Positions 51,249 to 61,670 are shown, counted from the stretch's first letter. The stretch is DNA of 64,000 nucleotides from Doryteuthis pealeii (GCA_023376005.1 CM042157.1:71241944-71305943); one strand, 5' to 3'. Numbers and translations are program-made. The notes: generated by a model not told the origin, from the letters alone.

Positions 51249-51480
51249 GGGCTGGTTTAGCTCGGTCTGTATAGTATCTGCCTTGGAAACAAAAGATTCC
51301 AGGTTCGTTACCGGCCCTCGCCAACTCAGCGTATGACTATAAGTAATACAGTTTGGATCTGTGGGGAGGTGACGGTAGGTGTGGCACTCGTCCTCAGACA
51401 AAAAAAAAACAATCCCCCTGCTCTAGCGCTAGTGAAAAGGGGATAGACTTATTCGCTATACGGCTGATGATAGGCTACTT
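51249..51480 (+). repeat. tRNA-derived SINE, complete
   Basis: The head GGCTGGTTTAGCTCGGTC has box A, then GGTTCGTTACC box B, then CCCTCGCCAACTCAGC. The body has GTGTGGCACTCGTCCTCAG and CTAGTGAAAAGGGGATAGAC. The head folds only partly as a tRNA (good acceptor stem, broken T stem), so it is a SINE and not a tRNA gene. Confidence 0.8.
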
Positions 51481-53645
51481 TGACTACTACATTGATAAAA
51501 AACTAAAAGAGAAAGTCATTTGCAAGATTTTTGGTATTTTTCACATAGTTCACTCCCTTTTTGAAATGTGGAGTATTCTGCTATATTTTTTAATGAATTA
51601 AATCATGTTTTGCATTATATTGTTTGATCTGTTTCTTAAAATTTCTTCAATAACAAAATAAACCTAGTGACAACTTAAAATGGTTCTCTAGCATTCCAAA
51701 AGGGGCCGTACTTTGAAAAGTACAAGATTTTTAAATATCTTCAAGCTTTAAAAAGTTCGAATTAAACAATACGAAAAAAATGCTATGAGGGGGAAAAATA
51801 ACTCGGAAAATTATTTTGCACTTTGTTTTTCACATTACATCATATATACACATTACAATCTTATAAAACCGGTCTTCTTTTTTTCTATACAGTGCTTAAA
51901 AATAAAAATAAAAATGCTACATTGATCGTAACATTAGGGGCTTTTGCTCTTTTTTTTTTTCTTAAATAGAAATGAATAAATAAACCCTAAGGTTGTTAAA
52001 TACGCTTAAAGACTTTTTTTCTTTTTTTGAGGGGTGAGTGAAGATATATAAAAAAAAAAAATAACTGAAATAAGATCGTTTAAATTACGTGGAGCTTCCT
52101 TTCATATTTTTCCTGTCTCTAAACACACCTGAAATTTTTTTAAGAGGGGGGGGGTGATTTCTTTAAATCTAATCCTCTCTTAGTAAAAGTGATTTACTAA
52201 TTACTAATTAATTCCCTTGTCACGTGTAGGTAAAATGTCTCTCGTAACAAACAACCTCTAAATTCTTTGTTTTGTTTTATTATAATAAAGAGAAGGGTCA
52301 TATTCATAAATAAAGTTTTCAGACAGAAGTCAATTTTTCTGAGAAAATATTAACGTTACCAATCCTAGTTTCTCACGACAAATGACCTTAAAATGAAATT
52401 ATTTCAATTACACATTTTGATTTCAAAATTCTAAACACACATCGATAATAAAAGTGTATTTTATATCAATTAAATAATTTTAGTAATTAAAAAAAAAAAA
52501 AAAACATTAACAAGCAACCCTGAATTCAGAATTCTAGTTTATGAAGACAGGTGTTCTTTGCCAAAAAAAAAAAAAAAAAGAAAAGAAAAAAAAAGGAAAT
52601 TTTTAAAATCACAAAATTAAATTAGATGTTTTATTTTAATATTCCATACTCTTGTCACAATAATTTTTATCAAAATTAATATTTAATGTCAAATTCAAAC
52701 GTTTATTTTTCTTTATTTTCTTTTTATCAAAACGCTATTTTTTCAATAAACATCGGATATGGATTTATTTTAAGACTGTTTGTGTTAGTTACTTTACTCT
52801 ACGTATTAAAGTTTATTCTCGTTGCCAAAAAAGTGTTTGAAATTATTAGAATTTAAAAATTATAACAAACAAATTAATTAGATAATATAATAAAATAAAT
52901 ATAATGAATAATAACATACAAAAAATAATAATATAAAATAAAAATGATATAATAAATAATATAAATATAATAAAATAAATATGAAAATAATAATAAATTT
53001 AAATTAAATTTTAAAATATTTTATTTGCAGCATGAGCAAAATAATGAGCAAAAAATAAATTCATGTTTAGGTTTTTGAGCAATGCTGAAACACCTAAACA
53101 TGATTTTTAGAAGAATTTTTTTAACTTTGGTTTTTCACTATCATCACCAAAAGAGAAAAAAAAAGGAGAGAAAAATTCGAAAAGCATTTTTTTTATTACT
53201 AATCCAACTCAAATAACAAAAAAATATATGTAACGTGTTTTTAAAAATATAGCAGAATAAAAATTAAGCGTAGTCATCGCCATAAATTTAAGAACGTTCA
53301 TCAAAATTTTGAGGAGAAGAAAAGCATGTGTTACCGAAAAATAGAATGACAAAAAATTGGGTGAAGCTAGAACAAATATATAAATTCGATGACTGAATAA
53401 ATGAATTGCCATTATAAGAAATTTAAAACGATAATCTGTAACTAACCTTGAAATTGGAAGAATAATTAATCTCGAAGGTGGATCTAAACTGTAAAAATCC
53501 TGAGAAGCAGCGATGAGCAAAGACGAGACATCCTGATATGTCTATTTAGTTAGCCATTAGTTTGAAGTATGCCAAACCCGCCAAGGGAGGTAATCAAAAC
53601 TGAATTTTGCCGGTTTTTAGTGTCCCACGAATTAGCTATATCTAA
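51480..53645. other. Long AT-rich stretch, no gene or known repeat
   Basis: About 2.2 kb with poly-A and poly-T runs, a G-run near 52146 and (ATAAT)n-like sequence at 52880-52990. The frame 53209-53520 (minus) gives a hydrophobic 103-residue translation with no recognised family. No paired ends or pol III boxes were found. Confidence 0.5.
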
Positions 53646-53646
53646 T

Positions 53647-54141
53647 TGGAGTTTTTGTACATTTTTATATAATGATTTCTAATATCTAATATCTAAATTG
53701 TGATTTTTGTACATTTTACATTTTTATACAATGATTTCTAATATCTATCTAAATTGGGATTTTTGTACATTTTACATTTTTGTACAATGATTTCTGAATA
53801 TCTAAAATCTAAATTGGGATTTTTGTACATTTTACATTTTTATACAATGATTTCTAATATCTATCTAAATTGGGATTTTTTGTACATTTTACATTCTTGT
53901 ACAATGATTTCTAATATCTAATATCTAAATTGTGATTTTTGTACATTTTACATTTTTATACAATGATTTCTAATATCTATCTAAATTGGGATTTTTGTAC
54001 ATTTTACATTTTTGTACAATGATTTCTGAATATCTAATATCTAAATTGGGATTTTTGTACATTTTACATTTTTATCTAAATTGTGATTTTTGTACATTTA
54101 CATTTTTATTTATATTGTGATTTTTTTGTACATTTTACATG
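53647..54141 (+). repeat. ~60-bp satellite array, about eight units
   Basis: The unit contains TCTAAATTG(G/T)GATTTTTG, TACATTTTACATTTTT, (A/G)TACAATGATTTC and TAATATCTA. Units alternate between slightly longer (with an extra AATATC) and shorter forms, suggesting a two-unit higher-order period. The last units are internally deleted. Confidence 0.9.
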
Positions 54142-54309
54142 TAAAATAACATATTTAAGGAGATTTTGAAAGACTGATACTTAAAAAATATCATTAAACA
54201 TAAACTTGACAGTCAGTACATCACACCTTCTCTGAGGGAATATTGGAGAAGGATGATAATATGATTAAGTTAAAAATACAATGCTATGAACTCTATTAAT
54301 ACTAGCAAG

Positions 54310-54838
54310 AATACACGCCTTCTGGATATAAGTATTTAAGTTTTAATATAATGAAATATATTGTATTAAAAAGACTAACAAAATCAAGTAAGAACGCATA
54401 TTGAAGAATTACACTTATTCTAATTATATTTTAATTGGTTTCTATATAAAACCATTCATATGATTGATCTTAATATGTTGTAGAATAAAACAATAATATT
54501 AGAGATCAATAACACCAAGTAATTATTTATTTAACCTGGTTTTGTTAAAACCAGTATGCAAATTAACTACACCATATATTATGTAAACCTTTATTTCTTA
54601 GTGATATATAAGATATATTGAAGGAGTTTAAATGCTTTAATAAAAGGGGTTGTTTTGAGGCAAATCTAACTCAGATTTTCTTAGAGATCTCATCAATAAA
54701 TAAAATTTATTCTATGTATTAAGGATTTTTACTATAAATCAAACACTCATTGCAATTCCTGAGCGTATTGTGATGTAATCAGTGATGTAGTTTCGTTACA
54801 GACAGACACTGAATTTCCATTATAATAAAATTTGTGGA
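54310..54838 (-). mobile_element. Helitron-related element, minus strand
   Basis: It begins near GTATTTAAGTTTTAATATAA (3' region on the minus strand) and ends near TTCCATTATAATAAAATTTG (5' region). The 3' hairpin has lost its GC-rich arms. It lies head to head with the next Helitron, only a few bases apart. Its interior is shared with 1740-2060. Confidence 0.6.
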
Positions 54839-54843
54839 TGATA

Positions 54844-55495
54844 TCTTATTATAATGGAGATTGTGTGTTTTTATGTCTGTAACTGAAACTATATTACTAA
54901 TCGAGTCACAATTAACATAGTTATTTACATCACATTCTCCATGATTTTATTTATATTTAAATCTGAATTATTAATAAAATTGCTTCACCTTTTTATTAGT
55001 GTTGTCCATATGTACATACAAATAACATGCAATTGTATTTATATATACAAAAAATAGCAGTTTGCAGTGTGAACGGGAAGGCTAATTTGCATATTAATAT
55101 TAAAAAATCGAATTTAATAAATATGTGCTTAGTATTATTGATTTCTAACTGTTTGGTTTTATTTTAATGAATATAAGCAAAAATCTCTTCAATGAATCTT
55201 AAATGAAATCCATTAACAAGATAAAATAACTCATTTTATTCTTTACTTCCTCTTATAACTAAATACTTAAATTAGAAAAAATAACAATGAAAGACAAGAG
55301 TGGTGGAAGAGTAAGTTTCAGTTGTTCCATTTTTTATTATACTCCCTCTGTTTCAAATCTTTTATTATACCCCTTCTGTTTCAAATCTTTTTATCTGTAT
55401 TCTTATTTAGTTTCATTAGCCTTTCTAATTTAATACAATATTTTATTACATTAAAACTTAAATACTTGCACCCGGAGGGTGCATATATTTGCTAG
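54844..55495 (+). mobile_element. Non-autonomous Helitron (TATAATGGAGATT family), complete
   Basis: It starts TCTTATTATAATGGAGATT after an A. The 3' hairpin GCACCC.GGA.GGGTGC is perfect, followed by ATATATTTG, CTAG and a T. It is 652 bp, including a short internal duplication around CCCTCTGTTTCAAATC. It is the best reference copy of the family here. Confidence 0.88.
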
Positions 55496-55514
55496 TTTTC
55501 ATAATAATACATCC

Positions 55515-55738
55515 ATGGCACTGTGGTGAACCGGAAGTTAACACTTTGAAAGCAGAAATAAAATGATGAAAATAAGACATTTGCACATGGGATCAGTACA
55601 GGTAGAGAAAGAAAAAAAAAAAAAGAAATATTAAAAATGATAATTTTCAACCAATCAAAAGCATTCATACCTAAAATAAAGAAGTTTAAAAAAAAAAAAA
55701 AAGACCGATTTCAATCTTAGGGAAGAATATAAATAAGG
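55515..55738 (+). mobile_element. LTR fragment (TGTGGTGAACCGGAAG family)
   Basis: It starts TGTGGTGAACCGGAAGTTAA and shares GGGATCAG.ACAGG, CCAATCA and the TATAAATAAGG TATA box with the LTRs at 60823-61411 and 61671-62160. It is cut by the LINE tail that follows at 55740. Confidence 0.6.
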
Positions 55739-55739
55739 A

Positions 55740-56270
55740 TTGTTTTCAAGGAAGAGAAGAGAAGACAAACTTAAGCCTAACCTGCCATACTCTGAACGTC
55801 TCGCAGCCCTGGGAATGGATTCGTTGAAACTTCGGCGTCTGGCAACTGACCTGGTAAATGCTCATAAGGTCATTAATCATCTCAACAACAGCAACCTTGA
55901 GCACCTTTTTGATCTCCATCTCTCCAATACACGTGGGCATGCCTACAAAGTCAGAAAACAGCACTGTTCACGTGACTTTCGGAAACATTTTTTCACGCTC
56001 AGAATTGCGGAGACATGGAATAAACTGCCTGCATCTGTTGTAGGCTGCCGGAGCACTGAAGCTTTCAAAGCCTCCATGCTTCCTGTAGTCCGCCAACACT
56101 ATACCTGATGCCACTCTCCACATATACATGCACACACATACATCCATATTACTACTGTGAACTGTTCATGTTCCTGGCACAACATTATTCTGTGTACCTG
56201 ACATGAGACTTTGATGAGTTGTGGTGCACCTGAGCACTGTACACAATAAATTACATTACAATTAAAAAAA
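55740..56270 (+). pseudogene. Non-LTR retrotransposon 3' end (CR1/L2-like), best copy
   Basis: The open frame 55740-56108 (122 residues) reads PYSERLAALGMDSLKLRRL, then TWNKLPASVVGC and MLPVVRQHYT before a stop. This is the end of a LINE ORF2, downstream of the reverse-transcriptase domain. About 160 bp of 3' UTR follow, ending AGCACTGTACACAATAAA. It is 5'-truncated, and the N-terminal Met is not a real start. A decayed copy is at 1263-1610. Confidence 0.85.
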
Positions 56271-56508
56271 ACGTCCATATCACCTGACTCTGAAATATTT
56301 GCCTACTACTGAAGGTATTATAAGCTATATCTTTCTCTCTCTAAAAGTTACTTCACTGCTAATTTGTATATTGAGTATTACCCTTTCTTTCTCAGTTGAA
56401 GTTTACTCAACACCTTTTTATTTTATTACATGAACTTTTAAAAAAGGATATTCTGCAGGACTTTGATCAGTATTCTTGATTACCGTAATCTATTTGTTTT
56501 GATACACA

Positions 56509-57143
56509 TGTGGTGACCAGAAGTTCTTACTTCAACAAACAAAAATCAAATGACAAAAATAAATAGTCTGCGCAAGGGATTGCGCACCTTAGTAGAAAGA
56601 AAATTTAAAATAAAAAATTGGTACAATTTCAACCAATGGGAGACGTAAAAGGAAATTTATCAAATAGACCTTTTCGGAGCCTAGTCGAATGCTATAAAAA
56701 AGCCAACTTTTCGGATCCCAACCAGAAAGATCTAACTTGCCTAAGGGAATTCACATCACCCTTTTTAAGAACATTTCGCATACATGCTGAAGGTATGAAC
56801 TATCTCTCTCTCTAAATAACCTTCGCTATCGGAGATAAACATTAGATTCATTCAACTTATGCCTGACTGCTGTTGAATTGACTTTAAACTTCAACCTTTC
56901 TTTCTCACTTAGAGATTTATAACATCTCTGCTTATATTTTACGTTGAACTTTTCAAAAAGCACCTTTTTACAGAACTTTGCCAAGTATTCTGTATTACCT
57001 TTTGTAAACTTCATGTTAATACAATGTTGTGTGTTTTAATTGTGAGTTCTTGTCTTTTATGCCATGTGCTTATATAAATATATTCTTATAGTGTGATGAG
57101 TACTTTGACTAATTAACCTACAAGGCTTTGAAAACCCTAACCA
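56509..57143 (+). mobile_element. LTR (TGTGGTG family), plus strand
   Basis: It begins TGTGGTGACCAGAAGTTC. It shares a TATA-like GCTATAAAAAAGCC, AAGAACATTTCGCATACATG, TGACTGCTG and TATAGTGTGATGAGTACTTTG in the same order as 61411-60823 on the other strand. The sequence after the end (ATTAGTTACCCCTAAG) is a decayed version of the primer-site region at 60796. No internal genes follow. Confidence 0.7.
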
Positions 57144-57960
57144 CTATAAATTAGTTACCCCTAAGACACCATCCGCTATACACATATTACTTGTTGAATT
57201 TATGTTCTTTGTTTTCTGTCTTAATATATGTAACTTATGGTGTGTTGATTATAATTACCATATATATATATATACGTAATATCTCAAAACTGCATATGGT
57301 TTGCAAAATAAAAAATGGATGAGAAGGTTTGGATTAATTTCGTTTATTTTAAAATAACAAAAGCTGGAATTGTGGAGATGATAATACCTTTTTGCTCGGT
57401 GAAATGAGGGTAGGCGTGTGGTTGAAAGTCAATTCTGGCTGATGACTGGTCTCTGTGTGACGTGGGGTGTGATGTGGGCCGTAGGTGCAGCAGTTCTTTG
57501 ATCTTGCCTGTCGAGCGATGTTCTTGGCGTGAAGGTCCACAGTCAACTGCTTATCAACTTTAAGACAGCTGTTTTATAGTTAGGAATCGGCTCGAATTCA
57601 CTTTGAAGAGTTTTGGGGGAAGATTTTTTATTGGTTGAAAAACATTAAACAAAAGATATTTTTAATCGTTTATAAATTTTTTTTTTTTTCCTTGCATGGA
57701 GCCTATGCATACATTGATTGTTTTTGTTCATTTCGTTTTAGGCTATCGTGGAGTTAACATCCGGTCGGTCAGTAACTTATGTTCTGTTCCAAAGTGTTTT
57801 GTTTTTATTTTTAATTTGTTTTGTTGGTGAGTGGATGTATTGTGTTAGTAAAAAATTTGAATCAAGAGAGATATCTATTTCTGTTATAACATATATATAT
57901 ATATATATACATCCACTAATCATTACCACCACCATTACACTTAGCACTAATACCCTTGGG
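57144..57960. other. No gene recognised; one GC-richer patch
   Basis: 57400-57600 read on the minus strand has AACTATAAAACAGCTG (a TATA-type string) followed by a 65-residue frame 57546-57349 of no known family. This could be another LTR or a promoter. The rest is AT-rich. Confidence 0.4.
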
Positions 57961-57963
57961 AAA

Positions 57964-58700
57964 GGTATGAATCCTACTCTCCCTCCAGCTATGGAAAAAT
58001 AGCAGGGCAGACTGGGCTCTTTAACCTTGGTTAGGCAACCGGTCTAGGAGAAGGAAAACTCTGAATTCAAACCTGTTGAACTCCACTTAAGAAATTGACC
58101 TTGTGTTACATCCTGCTCATGCGGAGGGGTTGGTAAAATATATATATATAAATTTCAAAGAAAAAAAAATTAAACTGTCATCCCGTTATATCTTTTTATT
58201 TCAACCAGAAGGTATGAATCCTACTCTCCCTCCAGCTATGGAAAAATAGCAGGGCAGACTGGGCTCTTTAACCTTAGTTAGGCAACCGGTCTAGGAGAAG
58301 GAAAACTCTGAATTCAAACCTGTTGAACTCCACTTAAGAAATTGACCTTGTGTTACATCCTGCTCGCGGAGGGGTTGGTAAATATATATATATAAATTTC
58401 AAAGAAAAAAAAAACTTAAACTGTCATCCCGTTATATCTTTTATTTCAACCAGAAGGTATGAATCCTACTCTCCCTCCAGCTATGGAAAAATAGCAGGGC
58501 AGACTGGGCTCTTTAACCTTAGTTAGGCAACCGGTCTAGGAGAAGGAAAACTCTGAATTCAAACCTGTTGAGCTCCACTTAAGAAATTGACCTTGTATTA
58601 CATCCTGCTCGTGCGGAGGGGTTGGTAAATATATATATATAAATTTCAAAGAAAAAAAACTTAAACTGTCATCCCGTTATATCTTTTATTTCAACCAGAA
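57964..58700 (+). repeat. Three-unit tandem array, ~245-bp period
   Basis: Units start GGTATGAATCCTACTCTCCC at 57964, 58211 and 58456 and differ by a few bases. Each contains a SINE-like block (ACTGGGCTCTTTAACCTT, TTACATCCTGC) and ends with ATCCCGTTATATC...TTTCAACCAGAA, the 3' half of a hammerhead motif on the minus strand. The third unit runs directly into a complete motif. Confidence 0.88.
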
Positions 58701-58736
58701 ACTCGAGAAATGAGTTCTAGCTTCATCAGATGAGTT
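58672..58736 (-). ncRNA. Hammerhead motif, left arm
   Basis: On the minus strand: CTCAT, CTGATGA, helix II AGCTAGAACTC...GAGTTTCTGGTT with one bulge, GAAA, stem III ATA...TAT, A, ACGGG. Here the 5' side of stem I (CTCAT) has decayed while ACGGG is intact. The core is complete. Confidence 0.65.
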
Positions 58737-58814
58737 TTACAAAATAATTCAAATTATCAAGCCTCATCCCAAAAATTCAGACAAGTATCATTGATCTATT
58801 TTGTTATTTTGTAA

Positions 58815-58880
58815 AACCCGTCTGATGAGATTAGAACTCATTTCTTGAGTTTCTGGTTGAAATAAAAGATATAACGAGAT
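58815..58880 (+). ncRNA. Hammerhead motif, right arm (type I layout)
   Basis: ACCCGT ends at 58821, CTGATGA is at 58822-58828, helix II GATTAGAACTCA...TGAGTTTCTGGTT has one bulge, and GAAA is at 58859-58862. Stem III is 62-64 with 70-72 (ATA/TAT), cleavage is expected after A 58873, then ACGAG. Stem I pairs four of five positions; the one mismatch is repaired in the other arm (ACGGG). This is the strongest ribozyme candidate in the window. Confidence 0.7.
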
Positions 58881-58965
58881 GATGGTTTGTTAAGTTTTCT
58901 TTCTTTGAAAGTTAAATATTGCTGTGTACATAATTTAATTTATTGATTATTATACATTGAGCTCT

Positions 58966-59133
58966 CTTTAGGGATTTATAAACATACTTGTATGAGTATA
59001 TATACTTACACCTACTAGAGAATACAGTATAGTTGTACAGTGAGATTTTGATGATCATACAACCATACTGTATTCTCTTGTAGGTGTAAACATATATACT
59101 CATACAAGTATGTTTATAAATCTCTCTACATAC
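58966..59133. mobile_element. Hairpin element
   Basis: GGGATTTATAAACATACTTG...GAATACAGTATAGTTGTA is mirrored by ACAACCATACTGTATTC...AAGTATGTTTATAAATC around a ~20-base loop. The arms are about 72 bp and nearly identical. It interrupts the LTR fragment to its right. Confidence 0.75.
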
Positions 59134-59139
59134 TCTCTA

Positions 59140-59345
59140 TACTTCGACTTGAAAACCTTCCTTTATATATATCCAACATAGGCTCCAGATTCAGTCTTTT
59201 TGAAAACTTCTGTTTAGGTGCGAAGGCCTTTGATTGGTCCAAAATGATCATTTTTATTATTTCTATTTTTGCTGATCCTATATTGCAGATTGCTTACTTT
59301 TGTCATTTTATTTCTGCTTTTGGTGCATTAACTTCCAGTTTGCTT
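59140..59345 (-). mobile_element. LTR fragment (TGTGGTG family), minus strand
   Basis: The minus strand has AACTGGAAGTTAATGCACC, AGAAATAAAATGACAAAAG, ACCAATCAAAGGCCTT and TATATATAAAGGAAGG (TATA). It is cut off downstream of the TATA box by the hairpin at 58966-59133. Confidence 0.5.
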
Positions 59346-59518
59346 TTTATCATATCACTACAATCTATTTCACTAATTCAGATGTGTTAATGTCTATCTT
59401 CAAGTGCTTATTTAATATGGGAATCTATATTGAAAGATATCTTGTCTTTTGTCAGTGATATAATACATAACAATTATCTGCGTTATTCGGACTATTGTCC
59501 CCATCTTCATTGTTATTT

Positions 59519-59561
59519 GTACAACGTTTCGACCGATATACTCTCTGGCCTTCTTCAGGTA
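59519..59561 (-). ncRNA. Hammerhead-like motif, left arm
   Basis: On the minus strand: TAC, CTGAAGA, A, GGCC...GGTC, GAAAC, GTTGTAC. The same layout as 44022-44064, with one G-U pair in helix II. Confidence 0.45.
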
Positions 59562-59820
59562 TTTCTTGTCGGACTCGGGAACCTTCTCGGACTCGGGAAC
59601 CTTCTCGGACTCGGGAACCTTCTTTTCAAACTCGGGAACTTTCTTGTCGTATTTGGGAGCCATCACGGAACTTTGAAACTAACACTTTATTTATTCCATG
59701 GGGGTATCCTGTTCTCATTCCGCTAACTATAGCTGGGGTAGGAGTTGTGTTAATTAATTAGTTCCCGAGTTTGAAAAGAAGATTCCCGAGTCTGAGAAGG
59801 TTCCCGAGTCCGACAAGAAA

Positions 59821-59863
59821 TACCTGAAGAAGACCGGAGGGTATATCGGCCGAAACGTTGTAC
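59821..59863 (+). ncRNA. Hammerhead-like motif, right arm
   Basis: TAC, CTGAAGA, A, GACC...GGCC, GAAAC, GTTGTAC. The first helix II base pair is weakened (A opposite C). Core intact. Confidence 0.45.
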
Positions 59864-60039
59864 AAATAACAATGAAGATGGGGACAATAGTCCGAATAAT
59901 GCAGATAATACTAATCTTCAAGCCTCATCTCAAACATTCAGAGAAATACATAACAAGTTTCATTTTTAATCAAAAATGAATTTTTTATCAGATACATTCA
60001 CATAACTCTGTAATATAACATTGGTTAGCTCCATTCAAA

Positions 60040-60668
60040 AATAAAAGCGACATCTCAACCATCGATGGCAAACTCCTAAACTCTGTAGAACAATTTAGAT
60101 ACTTAGGCAGTAACATCTCCTCCACAGAAAACGACGTTAATGCACGTATAGGAAAAGCATCGGCCGCTATAAATAAATTATCGATCATATGGAAATCCAA
60201 TCTCAGAGACAAGTTAATGAGACAGTTCTTCCAGGCTGTTGCTGTGTCAGTACTGCTGTATGGCTGCACCACCTGGACCCTAATGAAGCGACTAGAGAAT
60301 AAACTAGATGGGAGCTGCACAAGAATGCTGCAGGTGATCCTGAACAAGACATGGAAACAACACCCTATGAGAAAACAGCTGTACGGCCACCTGCCACATA
60401 TCACCCAAACCATCCGAGTAAGACAGACAAGACATGCGGGACACTGCTGGAGAAGCAAGGACAAACTCATAAGCGACGTCCTCCGGTGGAAGCCAGCACA
60501 TGGACACGCCAGTGTGGGCCGGCCAGCAAAGACGTACATTGATCAGCTCTGTGTGGATAAAGGATGCTGCATAGAGGACCTCCCGAGAATGATGAGCAAT
60601 AGGGATGGATGGAGAGAGATTGTCATGGATATCCGCACTGACAGCGCGACATGATGATGATAATGATA
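60040..60668 (+). pseudogene. 5'-truncated non-LTR retrotransposon with 13-bp target duplication
   Basis: A continuous frame from within the insertion to the stop at 60652 (about 204 codons) reads KSDISTIDGKLLNS, FRYLGSNISS, VLLYGCTTWTLMKRLENKL, RHAGHCWRSKD, VGRPAKTYIDQLC and REIVMDIRTDSAT. This is the C-terminal part of a LINE reverse-transcriptase protein often annotated as transposon-derived protein F52C9.6-like. The insertion is flanked by AGCTCCATTCAAA at 60027-60039 and 60669-60681 and ends in a (TGA)n-like tail. The intact frame and clean duplication indicate a young insertion. The reverse-transcriptase catalytic core and the endonuclease are missing, so it cannot move by itself. Confidence 0.9.
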
Positions 60669-60795
60669 AGCTCCATTCAAACAAACATACCCCAGAAGTA
60701 TCATGGGTCTCTTTCCTTGAAACCAGTGAGAGTAAAAGAACTAGACCAATCAACAAAAGAAGAAATGAAGATAGTATAGTAGCATGGTATTCAAA

Positions 60796-60814
60796 GCACG
60801 TCGGGTAGTCACCA
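60796..60814 (-). other. Primer-binding-site-like sequence (tRNA-Trp type)
   Basis: The minus strand reads TGGTGACTACCCGACGTGC shortly after the LTR end. It is close to TGGTGACCCCGACGTGA, the complement of the tRNA-Trp 3' end used by CsRn1-type Ty3/gypsy elements (known from the family). A two-base insertion in the C run is the main difference. Confidence 0.55.
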
Positions 60815-60822
60815 ATTTATAG

Positions 60823-61411
60823 TGGGTGAGAGGCAGTTATTAATAAGTATTTCGGCAAAGTACTCATCACACTATAATAATATATTAGTAAATAGCAGAA
60901 AAGACAAAGAACTCCTACATATAACAAACAAAATGTATTGACACAAGAATTACAATGGTAGTAGAGAATACTGGGTAAAGTCCTGTAAAGATCCTTTTTT
61001 GAATGTTCATGTAATATAAGTGTAGAAATGTTGTAAGTCTCAAAGTAAGAAAGAGAGTATAATGTTTCAAAGTCGAAGCAGCAGTCAGGAATTAAAGAGA
61101 GAGGGAAAGAAAGATATAAGTAGTAGTACCTTCAACATGTAGCGAAATGTTCTTAATACAAGAGACGTGGACTCTTTTAGGTAGGCTTGATCTTTTCTGA
61201 TTTGTTCTCCGAAAACCTTCTCTTATATACAGTCTAGGTGGCTCCAGAAAGGGGTCTACTTGATAAGTTATTTTTAGGCGCACACGTCTCTGATTAATAT
61301 TTTTAATATTTCAATTTTTCTTTCTTTATGCTGCGTGATCCACCTGCGTAGATCATTATTTTTTGTCATTTTACTTTTATCCTTCAGAGTGATAACTTCC
61401 GGTCCACCACA
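60823..61411 (-). mobile_element. LTR (TGTGGTGGACCGGAAG family), Ty3/gypsy type
   Basis: On the minus strand it starts TGTGGTGGACCGGAAG (61411) and has a TATA box TGTATATAAGAGAAGG. Splice- or start-like ACATGTTGAAGGTACTACT follows, and it ends near CTCTCACCCA before the primer-like site. It is 589 bp. Downstream of the primer site the internal region lasts only until the LINE insertion and unrecognised sequence. No gag or pol was found. Confidence 0.65.
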
Positions 61412-61670
61412 ATAGCAACCGATTACAGACCACAAGAAACAGAAAGAATAAGAAATAACAGCCAACTATGCAAAAAGTAAGATTAAATATGAGGGAATAA
61501 CCACAGAAGCCCTCATAAGAAGGATAGAAATGAACTCCCCCAGAGTATATACCCAGCAGACACAAAAGAGTATACAACATGAATGCTTGGCCTGGCTGTC
61601 TCTGGAGGAGACTGTGGCCTATTTTGGAAATCTGGAAACGAACTTCATGGCATTCTAGTGATATGAATGA

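Larger units (their letters stand above)
58640..58910. mobile_element. Fold-back element with hammerhead arms
   Basis: The arms of about 100 bp (TTTCAAAGAAAA...TTTTACAAAATAA and its inverse to 58910) surround a ~70-bp centre. Each arm contains a hammerhead motif on the opposite strand from the other. The left arm is also the end of the tandem array. Confidence 0.75.
59466..59941. mobile_element. Fold-back element with ribozyme-like arms, second copy
   Basis: Same family as 43945-44351. It has more copies of the 18-bp unit (three GGACTCGGGAACCTTCTC in a row at about 59571) and a centre of different sequence (59690-59760). The outer right end GCCTCATCTCAAACATTCAG is the inverse of 43945-43965. 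Confidence 0.75.

Noticed and set aside
51249..51325. A tRNA gene
   Set aside because: The acceptor stem pairs and boxes A and B exist, but the T stem is broken and a SINE body follows.
53711..54141. CRISPR array
   Set aside because: The units are near-identical along their whole length with no unique spacers; it is a satellite in an animal genome.
59988..60539. 183-residue frame on the minus strand
   Set aside because: It is antisense to the LINE reverse-transcriptase tail at 60040-60668 and has no family features.
60304..60756. 150-residue frame on the minus strand
   Set aside because: Also antisense to the same LINE coding sequence.
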